Position numbers and translations under genes: made by a program
Source: Candidatus Omnitrophota bacterium
GTDB lineage: Bacteria; Omnitrophota; Gorgyraeia; Gygaellales; Profunditerraquicolaceae
Reading direction: 5' to 3'
Length of the DNA: 11,236 bases
Assembly (NCBI GenBank): GCA_018825725.1
Contig: JAHKBC010000164.1
Coordinates: 1-11,236, forward strand
Notes under the pieces: generated by a model
The model's database searches: none
What the model was told of the DNA's origin: nothing
What the model saw: the letters and a program-made list of their open reading frames with translations, nothing else
Shown: piece by piece, positions 1-7,367 of the stretch
How the letters are laid out: each line of letters opens with the position of its first letter
How positions within the stretch are numbered: position 1 is the stretch's first letter

Positions 1-887
1 AGACTCTCTTTCCTAATATTGCCCAGTTCTCCGCCTATATCACAAACCGCTATTCCACCATATGGATTAATAGAGATCGGTTTCTGAAAGACAACACAGT
101 TGACTTCTTTGACAAAATTGTAAGGGTTTCTGAAATATGCCTTGAATGCCTTAAGCTGAACTACAGAACAACCGATTTTATTTCCAGGAGTATTTTGCGT
201 TTCAAGCCTCATCTCGGCTATCCTATCCAAAACTGCATCAATTTTTTCAATATCATTGGGCCAAAGATGCCCAAATTCATGCTTTTTAAACCAAAGGCAA
301 TCGCTAGAAGAGTTCTGTGGCTGCATCAAGACTTGAAAACCAATAAACGCAATCTTGGGATTCTTCAAAACCCAATTCGAGAGTTCTAATATATCATCTA
401 GATTTTGTTTAAAAATTATCGTATTAATTCCGATTTTCATCTGCGGACATACCTGTTTAATCTCGTCTATACCGCTCATAATATTATTAAAAAGCCCGGG
501 GCTGCCCCGGAAACTATCATGTTTCTTAACATCTAACGTCTCCAGGGAAAATGTTATTGTATCCAACCCCGCATCCGATAAATCTCTTATCATACTAGAA
601 GTTAACCCGCTTCCGCTAGTGGTGATATAAGATTCAAACCCGTTTTGACGAACAAACTCAACGAGCTCTACGATGCCATCTTTTAGCAATGGCTCCCCAC
701 CGGTAAAACTAATCTGAAAAGGACGTTCTACCCAGTCTCGGATTGATAAAATAAAATCTTTCCATTCGTGGATAGAAAGCTCCTGAGGATCTTTCTGCCT
801 CTTAGAAAGAAAACAAAATATGCATTTGTTCAAACAATAATCCGAAACATTAATAACCAGTCCATTGGGTTTCTTAATTTCTAACAT
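1..887 (-). CDS. Radical SAM protein, C-terminal end beyond the window (partial)
   Basis: This reading frame runs from an ATG at 885-887 through the left edge of the window without a stop, giving 295 residues. The radical SAM cluster motif CxxxCxxC is at residues 18-25 (CLNKCIFC), close to the N-terminus. A GGEP motif at residues 63-66 (FTGGEPLL) is the usual SAM-contacting strand. Towards the visible end, cysteines at 240, 264 and 282 and a GGIAVCDIGGELGNI stretch resemble the start of a SPASM-type auxiliary iron-sulfur domain, as in peptide- or protein-modifying radical SAM enzymes. The substrate cannot be read from the sequence. An in-frame TAA lies directly upstream of the ATG, so the start is well bounded, although no good Shine-Dalgarno site is visible. 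The gene starts 12 nt after the broken methyltransferase gene on the same strand and was probably co-transcribed with it. The radical SAM assignment is sure; the SPASM assignment is tentative. Confidence 0.88.
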   Translation of the reverse strand, partial: MLEIKKPNGLVINVSDYCLNKCIFCFLSKRQKDPQELSIHEWKDFILSIRDWVERPFQISFTGGEPLLKDGIVELVEFVRQNGFESYITTSGSGLTSSMIRDLSDAGLDTITFSLETLDVKKHDSFRGSPGLFNNIMSGIDEIKQVCPQMKIGINTIIFKQNLDDILELSNWVLKNPKIAFIGFQVLMQPQNSSSDCLWFKKHEFGHLWPNDIEKIDAVLDRIAEMRLETQNTPGNKIGCSVVQLKAFKAYFRNPYNFVKEVNCVVFQKPISINPYGGIAVCDIGGELGNIRKES

Positions 888-899
888 TTATCGTAATAA

Positions 900-1501
900 T
901 TAACTTAACTTGTTTGCTTTTCTGGCCACCATAATAATCTGACAGCTATCATTATAAGTTTCAACAATCATCCCAAGCTTCACTAGTAACTTCTTCACTG
1001 AACTTAAAGGCATTTTAGAGTCATAATGTTTATGCCCATCCAACCCATGCACTTTTTGCATAATACGTTCACCTCTTTTATTCAAATCCGCAATCACCAG
1101 CTTTTCATTAATAACCCTAAACATCTACTTGATGCATTTGGCTGGATTTCTCGCATGGTGAATAAAATTTACCGAGATTGCAGCATTAAAGTATCTGTCC
1201 AGATAAAGTAATCTCTCAGCATTCATTATTTTAAAAAATGCAAATTTATTAAACCCGGCCTGCTTTAGGGATACCCTGGCTGCTCCTTGCGCTTCTCTAT
1301 CCATATCGATTGAAATAAACCTATATCTTTTTTTGCTAAAGCTAATGCCATATGCCCTCGTCCTGTGCCGACTTCTAATAAACTCCCTTTTCTTAGCTTG
1401 GCTTTGGCAAAAATTAAATTTCTGGCTTTAGGGATATCATAGCCGTATTTCCTGAATAACTTTAATCTATCCCCACTTTCCCTAGCTATTGCGTAACCCA
1501 T
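900..1501 (-). pseudogene. Class I SAM-dependent methyltransferase, broken by a frameshift and an amber codon
   Basis: Three pieces in order rebuild one methyltransferase of about 200 residues. The N-terminal piece, from ATG 1501, carries the SAM-binding motif LLEVGTGRGHMAL. At a run of seven A (T7 at 1328-1334 on the plus strand) the frame is lost. Adding one A restores the next piece, which has the acidic motif FISIDMD and then the core strand AAISVNFIHH. That piece meets an in-frame TAG at 1125-1127 between CIK and MFRV. The remainder (MFRVINEKLVIADLNKRG to the TAA at 900-902) is a typical methyltransferase C-terminus. ATG 1501 is preferred over GTG 1510 because AAAGGTG sits 6 nt upstream of the ATG. 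Little else is degraded, so inactivation is recent, or one lesion is a sequencing error in the homopolymer. Methyl acceptor unknown; the next gene encodes a radical SAM protein. Confidence 0.82.
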
Positions 1502-1933
1502 TAAATTCACCTTTTTAATTACTCCATCTTCAATCTTTAGTTACTTCTCCAATCTCGCAAAAAACTCAGTCGATGTTTCATTAAGCCTTCTTTCTTTTAT
1601 AAACGCTTATACTTCATCAACCCTATTTTTTCTCCATAAGCGCATCGAGCATAAATAGGCCAACATTGACTAATTACATTTCTATTATTCTACTACAATA
1701 TTAGGAACTGGTGTCAAAAAACTTTAATGTGAAAAATATAACTCCTCCCTAATGAATCATAAAGAAACCCCCTGCTAATGACAGGACAGAACTCCCCATA
1801 TCATGGTAAATAAAAAAAGGAACTCTCCCCTTAAAAACAGCCTATCTGAAGCTGCCTTTCGGGAACAGTCCCTTATTCAAATAGAATCCCTGATAGAACC
1901 GAGCTAATACTTAATCTTTCCTGTAGGGTTATT
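1502..1933. other. Intergenic stretch with no intact gene
   Basis: Apart from the possible promoter at 1687-1717 and the methyltransferase Shine-Dalgarno, I see no gene here. On the minus strand, in frame with the methyltransferase, the sequence just upstream reads FFARLEK, then a TAA, then LKIEDGVIKKVNLMGY, so the broken gene may once have been longer, but the evidence is weak. The part next to hflC (about 1740-1933) has T-rich runs on the minus strand but no convincing terminator stem for hflKC. Confidence 0.5.
1687..1717 (-). promoter_or_regulatory. Possible sigma70 promoter for the methyltransferase/radical SAM unit
   Basis: On the minus strand a perfect TTGACA (1712-1717) is followed by TAGAAT (1687-1692). 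The spacer is 19 nt, longer than ideal; TAGTAG at a 16-nt spacing is an alternative -10 box. It points toward the broken methyltransferase, with about 180 nt of leader before the ATG at 1501. Confidence 0.4.
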
Positions 1934-2893
1934 TTATTTCAGATCCTCCAGGGATTTGAGATATTTGTAATAGTCGCTGTCAGTTGTCAAAATCACCGTA
2001 GTTTTCTTGTCAATGGTATCTTTATAGGTTTCCAGCGTCTTCATAAAGGAATAGAAATCGGGATTCTGACTGTATGCGCCGGCATAAATATTAATTGCCT
2101 CGGCGTCCGCTTTACCGGTTAAAATCTGCGCCTCGCGGTAAGCCTCCGATGTGATAGCTTTTAATTCTTTAGCTACCTTCCCCTCTATCTCAGCGGATTT
2201 ACCCTGGCCTTCAGAACGATATTTCTCCGCGGCCCGCTTTCTTTCGGCGATCATGCGGTCATAGACCTTGTTACGCACATCTTCCACATAACTTATGCGT
2301 TTGATGCGCACATCAACGATATCAATGCCATACTGAGGGGCGAGCACCTTTGCCTTCTCCAAAATAACCCCCTCCAGCTGATCTCTCCCCACTTCAATAC
2401 GCTCCAAGGCCTCATCCGTAACAATCATATCTTCACCTTCCACTTCGGCTTCCAGAATACGATTGGAATCCCGCACCGCTTCAACCAAAAGGTGGCTGGT
2501 AACAACATCCCTGGTCGCGGAATTTATAATATCGTCGATCCTACCCTGAGCGTTCATTTCATTGCCTACCGACTGCAGGAATTTCAAGGCATCGATAATC
2601 TTCCAGCGGGCAGTAGTATCCACCCAAATATATTTCTTGTCTTTAGTGGGTATCTGATTCGGATCTCCGTCCCAATCCAAAAGCCTCTTTTCAAAATAGT
2701 GGGCTTCCTGGATCAACGGCTTCTTGAAATGCAGGCCGGCTGATGTAACCGGTCTACCCACGGGCTTTCCGAACTGCGTAATAACCACCTGCTGGCCCTC
2801 GTTAATTATATATATCACTCCGATGGCAAAGGGGGCAATTACAATAACGAATAATACGGCAAAAATCGTGATAGGTACACGCAAACCTTTCAT
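1934..2893 (-). CDS. hflC: HflC, SPFH-domain membrane protein
   Basis: HflC forms with HflK a membrane-anchored SPFH (band 7) complex that in studied bacteria surrounds and restrains the FtsH protease. The 319-residue product begins with one hydrophobic segment (about residues 7-30) and then the SPFH entry EGQQVVITQFGKPV. The second half has the charged coiled-coil typical of HflC (AERKRAAEKYRSEGQGKSAE) and the family end block with YSFMKTLETYK. The length fits the family. The ATG at 2891-2893 follows the hflK stop by 2 nt, and its AAAGGAGG ribosome site lies inside the last hflK codons, so the two are translated as a pair. No ftsH is in the window. The family call is very secure; the FtsH role is inferred from homologues. 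Confidence 0.95.
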   Translation of the reverse strand: MKGLRVPITIFAVLFVIVIAPFAIGVIYIINEGQQVVITQFGKPVGRPVTSAGLHFKKPLIQEAHYFEKRLLDWDGDPNQIPTKDKKYIWVDTTARWKIIDALKFLQSVGNEMNAQGRIDDIINSATRDVVTSHLLVEAVRDSNRILEAEVEGEDMIVTDEALERIEVGRDQLEGVILEKAKVLAPQYGIDIVDVRIKRISYVEDVRNKVYDRMIAERKRAAEKYRSEGQGKSAEIEGKVAKELKAITSEAYREAQILTGKADAEAINIYAGAYSQNPDFYSFMKTLETYKDTIDKKTTVILTTDSDYYKYLKSLEDLK

Positions 2894-2895
2894 TA

Positions 2896-3891
2896 TTACT
2901 GCCCTCCTTTCTTGTTAATATCCAAAAGCGGCAGAATCGACTTCTGCTGCGAGTCTATTATATATTTCTCTTTTGCGTTGGGAAGCACCTGCACTAGAGT
3001 CTCCAGATAAAGCCTCTTTTTGGTTATATCCGGCGCTTTTTTATATTCCTCTAAAGTAGCAAGAAACCTCGCTGATTCGCCCTTCGCGCGATTTATCTTA
3101 TCCAGAGCATAACCTTCTGCCTCGCGGATCGTCTTTTCCGCCGTACCCTTAGCTTTGGGAATGACTTTATTATATGCCTCCCAAGCCTGGTTAATCATCT
3201 TCTCTTTTTCCTGTTTGGCCTCGTTTACTTCATTAAACGCGCTCTTTACCTTCTCAGGAGGATTAACATCTAAGAGTTTAACTGTAACTATCTGTACCCC
3301 GACATTATACATATCAAGTATGCGCTGTATCTCATGCTGCACCAAATCATCCACCTCTTCTCTTTTAGTAGTAAGGACTTCATCAACGGAATAATCCCCG
3401 ACAAAACGCCGCATAACTACTTCGGAAATATCATGTATATTATCTTCCGGGCGGCGCGTAGAAAAAAGCAATTTAACCGGATCCTTTATCTTAAACTGCA
3501 CTATCCAGCGCACATCAAGGATATTCAGGTCGCCGGTAAGCATTAATGACTCATCTTCATAATTGCGCGCAGAATATCTTGTCCTCACCCCCGACTCCAC
3601 AGTCCTAAAACCGAATTCATCCTTAAAAACCTTTTCTACCTTTATAGGTGTCACCTTATCTACCCCAAAAGGAATTTTTGCATGCAGGCCCGGCGTACTC
3701 AATCCGCTGTATTTACCGAATCTTTGGATAACACCCACCTCATCCGGGCCGATTGAGTAAATTAAACCCCTTAAGCCCGCAAAAGCAAACAAAACAAAGA
3801 TTGCAGCAGGAATCCATTTCGCATAACCCGAGAATTTCTTCTTGCCTACATCAATTATCTCTTCCGGCGTAGGAACATTCTGCCAATCCAT
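2896..3891 (-). CDS. hflK: HflK, SPFH-domain membrane protein
   Basis: This is the first gene of the hflK-hflC pair. From the ATG at 3889-3891 the product has 331 residues. A short N-terminal tail is followed by a membrane segment (about residues 25-46) and the SPFH domain opening IGPDEVGVIQRFGKY. A long helical region rich in K, E and A (around PPEKVKSAFNEVNEAKQEKE) precedes the C-terminal block YLETLVQVLPNAKEKYIID, which is typical of HflK. The upstream GTG at 3904-3906 is rejected as start because it overlaps the strong AAAGGAGG site that serves the ATG at 3891. Expression probably comes from the promoter at 4047-4075 and passes through a leader with a terminator hairpin, which is unusual for this gene and suggests conditional expression. 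The identification is very secure. Confidence 0.95.
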   Translation of the reverse strand: MDWQNVPTPEEIIDVGKKKFSGYAKWIPAAIFVLFAFAGLRGLIYSIGPDEVGVIQRFGKYSGLSTPGLHAKIPFGVDKVTPIKVEKVFKDEFGFRTVESGVRTRYSARNYEDESLMLTGDLNILDVRWIVQFKIKDPVKLLFSTRRPEDNIHDISEVVMRRFVGDYSVDEVLTTKREEVDDLVQHEIQRILDMYNVGVQIVTVKLLDVNPPEKVKSAFNEVNEAKQEKEKMINQAWEAYNKVIPKAKGTAEKTIREAEGYALDKINRAKGESARFLATLEEYKKAPDITKKRLYLETLVQVLPNAKEKYIIDSQQKSILPLLDINKKGGQ

Positions 3892-4040
3892 ATCGCCTCC
3901 TTTCACTCTGAAAATTTATAAAAATAAACAGCCGCCATCACTTAATCACAGATGGCGGCCCGACCATCAATACAACCTTCAGAAAAAAAATACATTTCTG
4001 AACCCGTAGGAATATCTTGTTTCCTTCACTACTTAATCCT
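3892..4040 (-). promoter_or_regulatory. hflK 5' leader, possible cis-regulatory RNA or terminated small RNA
   Basis: The transcript expected from the promoter at 4047-4075 has about 150 nt before hflK. It holds, in order, a short purine-rich stretch, a hairpin with an 8-bp stem (TTCAGAAA paired with TTTCTGAA, near 3969-3993), and the terminator stem at 3931-3959. A 7-nt block, GATTAAG, occurs both near the 5' end of the leader and in the terminator loop. I recognise no known riboswitch class. It could be an attenuated leader or a short stand-alone RNA ending at the terminator. Confidence 0.45.
3910..3959 (-). terminator. Intrinsic terminator hairpin inside the hflK leader
   Basis: On the minus strand a perfect 9-bp GC-rich stem (GCCGCCATC at 3931-3939 with GATGGCGGC at 3951-3959, 11-nt loop) is followed by the T-rich tract TGTTTATTTTT. 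It ends about 20 nt before the hflK start. It may stop read-through from the helicase/ygjP unit, but it also lies downstream of the promoter at 4047-4075 and so would act as an attenuator for hflKC. Confidence 0.75.
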
Positions 4041-4046
4041 GAATCT

Positions 4047-4075
4047 ATAGTAATGAGTTTTCATCACCTTGTCAA
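4047..4075 (-). promoter_or_regulatory. Strong sigma70-type promoter for hflKC
   Basis: On the minus strand, TTGACA (complement of 4070-4075) and TACTAT (complement of 4047-4052) are separated by exactly 17 nt. The predicted transcription start is near 4040, pointing to hflK. The -35 match is perfect and the -10 box matches at 5 of 6 positions. Confidence 0.75.
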
Positions 4076-4171
4076 GTACTATCATTTTACTTTACCATAT
4101 AATCCTTGCACGCAGATTCTATTAATATCAGAAATAGGGCCGTACTAATGCCTTGCAGAATAAATCCTTCA

Positions 4172-4200
4172 CGTAACTGAATTTATAATAAAGAGTTACG
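4172..4200. repeat. Inverted repeat downstream of ygjP
   Basis: CGTAACT (4172-4178) and AGTTACG (4194-4200) form a 7-bp inverted repeat with a 15-nt AT-rich loop, between the ygjP stop and the hflK promoter. No T tract follows on the minus strand, so it is not a typical terminator. Otherwise the gap 4076-4236 shows nothing I can name. Confidence 0.35.
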
Positions 4201-4236
4201 CTCACTCAAGGTAATACCTAAAGAGATATCCTATTA

Positions 4237-4755
4237 TTATTTTGGAAGTTCGAGACCAGGAGCCGATGGTTGAAGAATACCGGCAGCCAGAAGAAAACCC
4301 CGAGCCCTCTCAGCCAACTTATAGCGGCAAACAATCATCCAAAATTTCCGGCTGTGATTTGGCTCAATCAAATGCGCCATTTCGTGAATAATCACATAAT
4401 CTCTGACCCAACGCGGCATAAATCCGACCTTGTGTGAAATACGAATACGCCCATCATGGAAATTGCAGCAGCCGAATTTATGGTTTTGAGTAGTGACATA
4501 TTCTATTGAATTTATCCTCAACTGATTAGAAAAATATCTCTCATTCAGGCGGGCAGCAATATCAACAAGGCTCTCTTTTTTCTTAAGTTCAACTTTTAGT
4601 TTATTTTTTTCGAACCTAATTTTAAAACCATCAATAATCCTGTCCAGGCGCTTCTGGGGGAGCATAAACGGCGCATTTACTAAAAGTGTATCTTTAATTA
4701 ATCGGGCGCTGACTGTGCGTCTTCGTTTATGGCTGCGGACAATTTCAACTTCCAT
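4237..4755 (-). CDS. YgjP-like (SprT/DUF45 family) zinc metallopeptidase
   Basis: The 172-residue protein matches the YgjP-like metallopeptidase family in length and layout. It has a basic N-terminal part with SHKRRRTVSARL, then the central FGCCNFHDGRIRISHKV segment, which corresponds to the family's WGSCS-type block. The zinc motif HEMAH follows at residues 124-128, with H134 in EPNHSRKFW as the likely third ligand. Glu125 would be the catalytic base. The biological substrate of this family is not established; members are often found beside restriction or repair genes. The gene begins 21 nt after the stop of the helicase gene on the same strand, so the two are probably one transcript. A weak AGGA ribosome site lies upstream of the ATG. 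The family call is secure; the function is unknown. Confidence 0.88.
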   Translation of the reverse strand: MEVEIVRSHKRRRTVSARLIKDTLLVNAPFMLPQKRLDRIIDGFKIRFEKNKLKVELKKKESLVDIAARLNERYFSNQLRINSIEYVTTQNHKFGCCNFHDGRIRISHKVGFMPRWVRDYVIIHEMAHLIEPNHSRKFWMIVCRYKLAERARGFLLAAGILQPSAPGLELPK

Positions 4756-4776
4756 TATTTTAACTGCTTTCCTAAT

Positions 4777-6813
4777 TTACCCCCGGAGATAATCTTTAAT
4801 CTCTTCCAGAAAATCAGGGTCGGCTTTGGAATGCTTTATGTTTATTTCACCCAAAAGCAATTCATCAAAGCCATCAAGATCTGTACTTTCTATCTTTACA
4901 AACTTATCCAGGATCTTGCCTTCTTCCAAAAAACGCGAGACACGCGTAAAAACAGTGCCTGAAGCATCAAAATAGCTTCTGGGCGAACGGTCAACGTGAG
5001 GCTTTAAGAGAAAAAGGTTCTCCTTGGCCCGGGTAAGGGCAACATAAAATAGCCGGCGCTCCTCTTCGATAGCTTCCGTATCTTCCAAGGATAAATACGA
5101 AGGCAAGTGCCCTTCTGCCACATAAATCACAAATACGCTGTGCCACTCCAAGCCCTTTGCCGAATGGATAGTAGATAAGCAAAGCGTAGAATCGTCCCTA
5201 TCTTTACTTCCTGGCTCAACTATACATTTTTCCGGAGGTTCAAGCGCCATATCCGTAAGAAATTCTTCTAAAGACTTGTACCGCGAGGCAATGCGCTCCA
5301 ACGAATCCAAATCATTCGGTCGTTTGTTAAAATCATCATATTTATCTTTTAAGTACGGCTGGTAATATTTCAGGAAAGCATGAACCATCTGATCGGGCTG
5401 ATCTTTTTTGGCATCGAATCTTTTGAGCAATTCCAGAAGCCCGGCCAGGCCTTCGGTTTTATCAAGAAGCTTTTGGTCCAATGATATATTATCCCGGCGC
5501 GCTATCACCTCAATGATTATGCGCTCGGCAGTTTTGGGGCCTACGCCTTTTAACAATAAAAGCACCCTGTACCAACTTAGCTGATCTTCGCGGTTATGAA
5601 CGATGCGCAGGTATGATAATACATCCTTGATATGCGCAGCCTCCACAAATTTCTGTCCGCCATATTTCGCAAAAGGGATATTTCGATTTGCAAGCTCAAC
5701 CTCTAAATCGTTAGAATGCCATCCGGAGCGAAAAAGCACTGCGATATCTTTTAATTCAACCCCCTCTTCTCTCAATTCTAATATCTTATCAACGATAAAT
5801 TTAGACTGCGCAAACTCATCTCTGGCATCCACAAAAACCGGAAGCTTCATCCCTTGCCGCCTGGTGAAAAGATTTTTTTCAAATCCTTCTTTTGCATAAC
5901 GGATTACCTCATTGGTCATGTTCAGGATAGGCTGCGTTGAGCGGTAATTTTCTTCCAGGGTAATAACCTTGGCATCCTTAAAAATCTTAGGAAAATCCAT
6001 GATGTTCTTGAAATTGGCGCCGCGAAAGGAATAAATACTTTGGGCATCATCCCCCACAACCATGATATTCTTATGTTCGCAAGCCAATAGACATACTATA
6101 TAAGATTGCAGCTTATTGGTATCCTGATATTCATCCACCATAATGTATTTATACTTGCCGGCTAGGGCGCTGCGTACCCGCTCGTGTTTTTCCAGCAGGT
6201 CTTTGAGAAAAACCAAAAGATCATCGTAATCAAGAAGCGACTTTGAAAATTTATACTTTCTGTACTCATCATTTATTGTCTTGATTTCATCGGCCCATTC
6301 CATAAATTGCGGGTACTCGTCATAAAGCACATCTTCGATCTTCTCCGATTTATTAACGCTGATAGAGATTATTTCGTTTAGGGCCCTCTTCCTGGGAAAG
6401 CGCTTGTCGGTCTTGTTAAATCCTAGCTGGGTGCGGATTAAATTTATTGCATCCTCGGAATCCGAACGGTCTAAAATGGTGAAATTATTAGATATCCCTA
6501 AAAACGATCCATATCTTCTTAAGACGCTGTTAGCAAAAGAATGGAATGTGCCTCCAGAAACCCTTTGACAACGCTCATCTAAAAGTTGCGATGCCCTCCG
6601 GAGCATCTCTTCTGCTGCCTTACGGGTAAAAGTAAGTAATAGTATTTCATCCGGTTTAATTCCATTTTCTACCAGATAAGCTACGCGGTATACGAGCACT
6701 CTGGTCTTTCCGCTTCCGGCTCCGGCAATCACCAGAAACTGCCCACTAGTCGACTCCACAGCCTGAAGCTGCGCCGGATTTAGCTCTTTTTTGTAATCTA
6801 TTTTTTTAATCAT
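4777..6813 (-). CDS. UvrD/PcrA/Rep-type superfamily 1A DNA helicase
   Basis: This is a 3'-to-5' DNA helicase of the UvrD/PcrA/Rep group, an ATP-driven single-strand translocase in repair and replication restart. The 678-residue product shows every SF1A motif in order: Q motif LNPAQLQAV, Walker A AGAGSGKT (near residue 30), Ia LLTFTRKAAEEM, II DEYQDTN (near 227), III GDDAQSIYSFRGA (near 254), IV LEENYRST (near 286), V TIHSAKGLEW, and VI FYVALTRAKENL. It is somewhat shorter than typical PcrA or UvrD, as the conserved C-terminal tail (Tudor-like) is not apparent. ATG 6813 is chosen over the adjacent GTG 6816, though no clear Shine-Dalgarno is seen for either. It heads a unit with the ygjP-like gene and is divergent from the tRNA gene. 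The family is certain; which of UvrD, PcrA or Rep it replaces is open. Confidence 0.93.
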   Translation of the reverse strand: MIKKIDYKKELNPAQLQAVESTSGQFLVIAGAGSGKTRVLVYRVAYLVENGIKPDEILLLTFTRKAAEEMLRRASQLLDERCQRVSGGTFHSFANSVLRRYGSFLGISNNFTILDRSDSEDAINLIRTQLGFNKTDKRFPRKRALNEIISISVNKSEKIEDVLYDEYPQFMEWADEIKTINDEYRKYKFSKSLLDYDDLLVFLKDLLEKHERVRSALAGKYKYIMVDEYQDTNKLQSYIVCLLACEHKNIMVVGDDAQSIYSFRGANFKNIMDFPKIFKDAKVITLEENYRSTQPILNMTNEVIRYAKEGFEKNLFTRRQGMKLPVFVDARDEFAQSKFIVDKILELREEGVELKDIAVLFRSGWHSNDLEVELANRNIPFAKYGGQKFVEAAHIKDVLSYLRIVHNREDQLSWYRVLLLLKGVGPKTAERIIIEVIARRDNISLDQKLLDKTEGLAGLLELLKRFDAKKDQPDQMVHAFLKYYQPYLKDKYDDFNKRPNDLDSLERIASRYKSLEEFLTDMALEPPEKCIVEPGSKDRDDSTLCLSTIHSAKGLEWHSVFVIYVAEGHLPSYLSLEDTEAIEEERRLFYVALTRAKENLFLLKPHVDRSPRSYFDASGTVFTRVSRFLEEGKILDKFVKIESTDLDGFDELLLGEINIKHSKADPDFLEEIKDYLRG

Positions 6814-6857
6814 CACAACGCCAACATAAACCTTATTAACATTTCAAGCCTCCGGCC

Positions 6858-6863
6858 ATTATA
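6858..6863 (-). promoter_or_regulatory. Candidate -10 box for the helicase gene
   Basis: TATAAT on the minus strand lies about 45 nt upstream of the helicase start. No recognisable -35 box sits 16-18 nt away, so this is a weak call. Confidence 0.28.
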
Positions 6864-7006
6864 AAATAATGGATTTATCTTCCTAGATATTCATACCTTG
6901 ATTAGCTCGATTATTTTAGCACGTCCTGAAAAAATCACAAGATATTACAGAATAACAGAAGAAGCATTCCTGCATAAAGGACAGTAATATTCCGTTTGCT
7001 TTTTTC

Positions 7007-7034
7007 TTGACTGAAAACTGATTTAGTGTAGAAT
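7007..7034 (+). promoter_or_regulatory. Promoter of the tRNA-Asn gene
   Basis: TTGACT (7007-7012) and TAGAAT (7029-7034) are separated by 16 nt. The predicted start near 7041 lies about 5 nt before the mature tRNA 5' end, a compact arrangement typical of a single tRNA gene. Confidence 0.7.
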
Positions 7035-7080
7035 AGTTTTACTATTCCCCCTTAGCTCAGTTGGTAGAGCGAGTGGCTGT

Positions 7081-7129
7081 CAAATCCCACGATAGTGGGA
7101 TTTGTCCCGAGCGCAAAAGGCGCGAGGGA
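7081..7129 (+). repeat. Two-hairpin palindromic module inside the intron P1 loop
   Basis: Directly after the 5' splice site, CAAATCCCAC (7081-7090) and GTGGGATTTG (7095-7104) form a perfect 10-bp stem with a GATA loop. A second stem follows: TCCC, GA, GCGC (7105-7114) with GCGC, GA, GGGA (7120-7129), a symmetric helix with a tandem G-A internal loop. The module fills the space between splice site and guide sequence, where most introns have only a short loop. It looks like a small palindromic repeat inserted in the intron. Confidence 0.65.
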
Positions 7130-7367
7130 TAAATTAAGGCAGCTTCTGCGGGAAACCGTAGTTGAAACTGCAGGAGAATTGTCCGCCACAAAACGTGGCG
7201 GATGCGCCAACGTAGTGTGGCGTACTGGAAGCCCTAACGTAAAAACGTGGGTAATCAGCAGCCGAGCCCTAATAATAGGGAAGGTTCAGAGACTATGCAC
7301 CTGCTGCCTAAAACGAAAGTTATGGCAAAGATATAGTCCGCTTCCGAAAGTAATTTCGGGTCAAGTG
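7081..7367 (+). ncRNA. Group I self-splicing intron in the tRNA-Asn anticodon, no ORF
   Basis: The 5' exon ends in U (7080) and the intron ends in G (7367), as group I splicing requires. The guide GCAGCU (7139-7144) pairs with the exon end GGCUGU, with the conserved U-G at the splice site (P1). P2 is CTGCGG/CCGTAG closed by GAAA (7146-7161). P3 can pair GCAGG (7170-7174) with CCTGC (7300-7304). P6 is CCCTA/TAGGG (7267-7280), after the Q-like GCCGAGCC. The R element TTCAGAGACTA and S element AAGATATAGTCC form P7 as GACTAT/ATAGTC (7291-7296 with 7333-7338). P8 spans 7305-7327 with a GAAA loop, and P9 is CCGAAA/TTTCGG with a GTAA loop (7344-7359). GNRA loops on P2 and P9 resemble the Azoarcus tRNA-Ile intron. 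P4/P5 pairing is less clear. With 287 nt and no ORF it encodes no homing endonuclease. Subgroup not assigned. Confidence 0.92.

Noticed and set aside
355..630. Plus-strand open frame of 91 codons
   Set aside because: It is antisense to the clear radical SAM gene and has no ribosome site or recognisable protein features.
1125..1127. TAG as a recoded sense codon (for example pyrrolysine)
   Set aside because: The same gene also has a frameshift, and other genes here end normally with TAG (SYLF gene at 8218-8220, the 117-residue gene at 9549-9551). Simple decay explains it better.
1265..1510. The N-terminal methyltransferase piece as a separate 81-residue gene
   Set aside because: Its last 20 or so residues are out-of-frame translation after the A-run. 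Shifting frame restores clear methyltransferase sequence downstream.
3892..3906. GTG at 3904-3906 as the hflK start
   Set aside because: That GTG overlaps the Shine-Dalgarno AAAGGAGG used by the ATG at 3889-3891.
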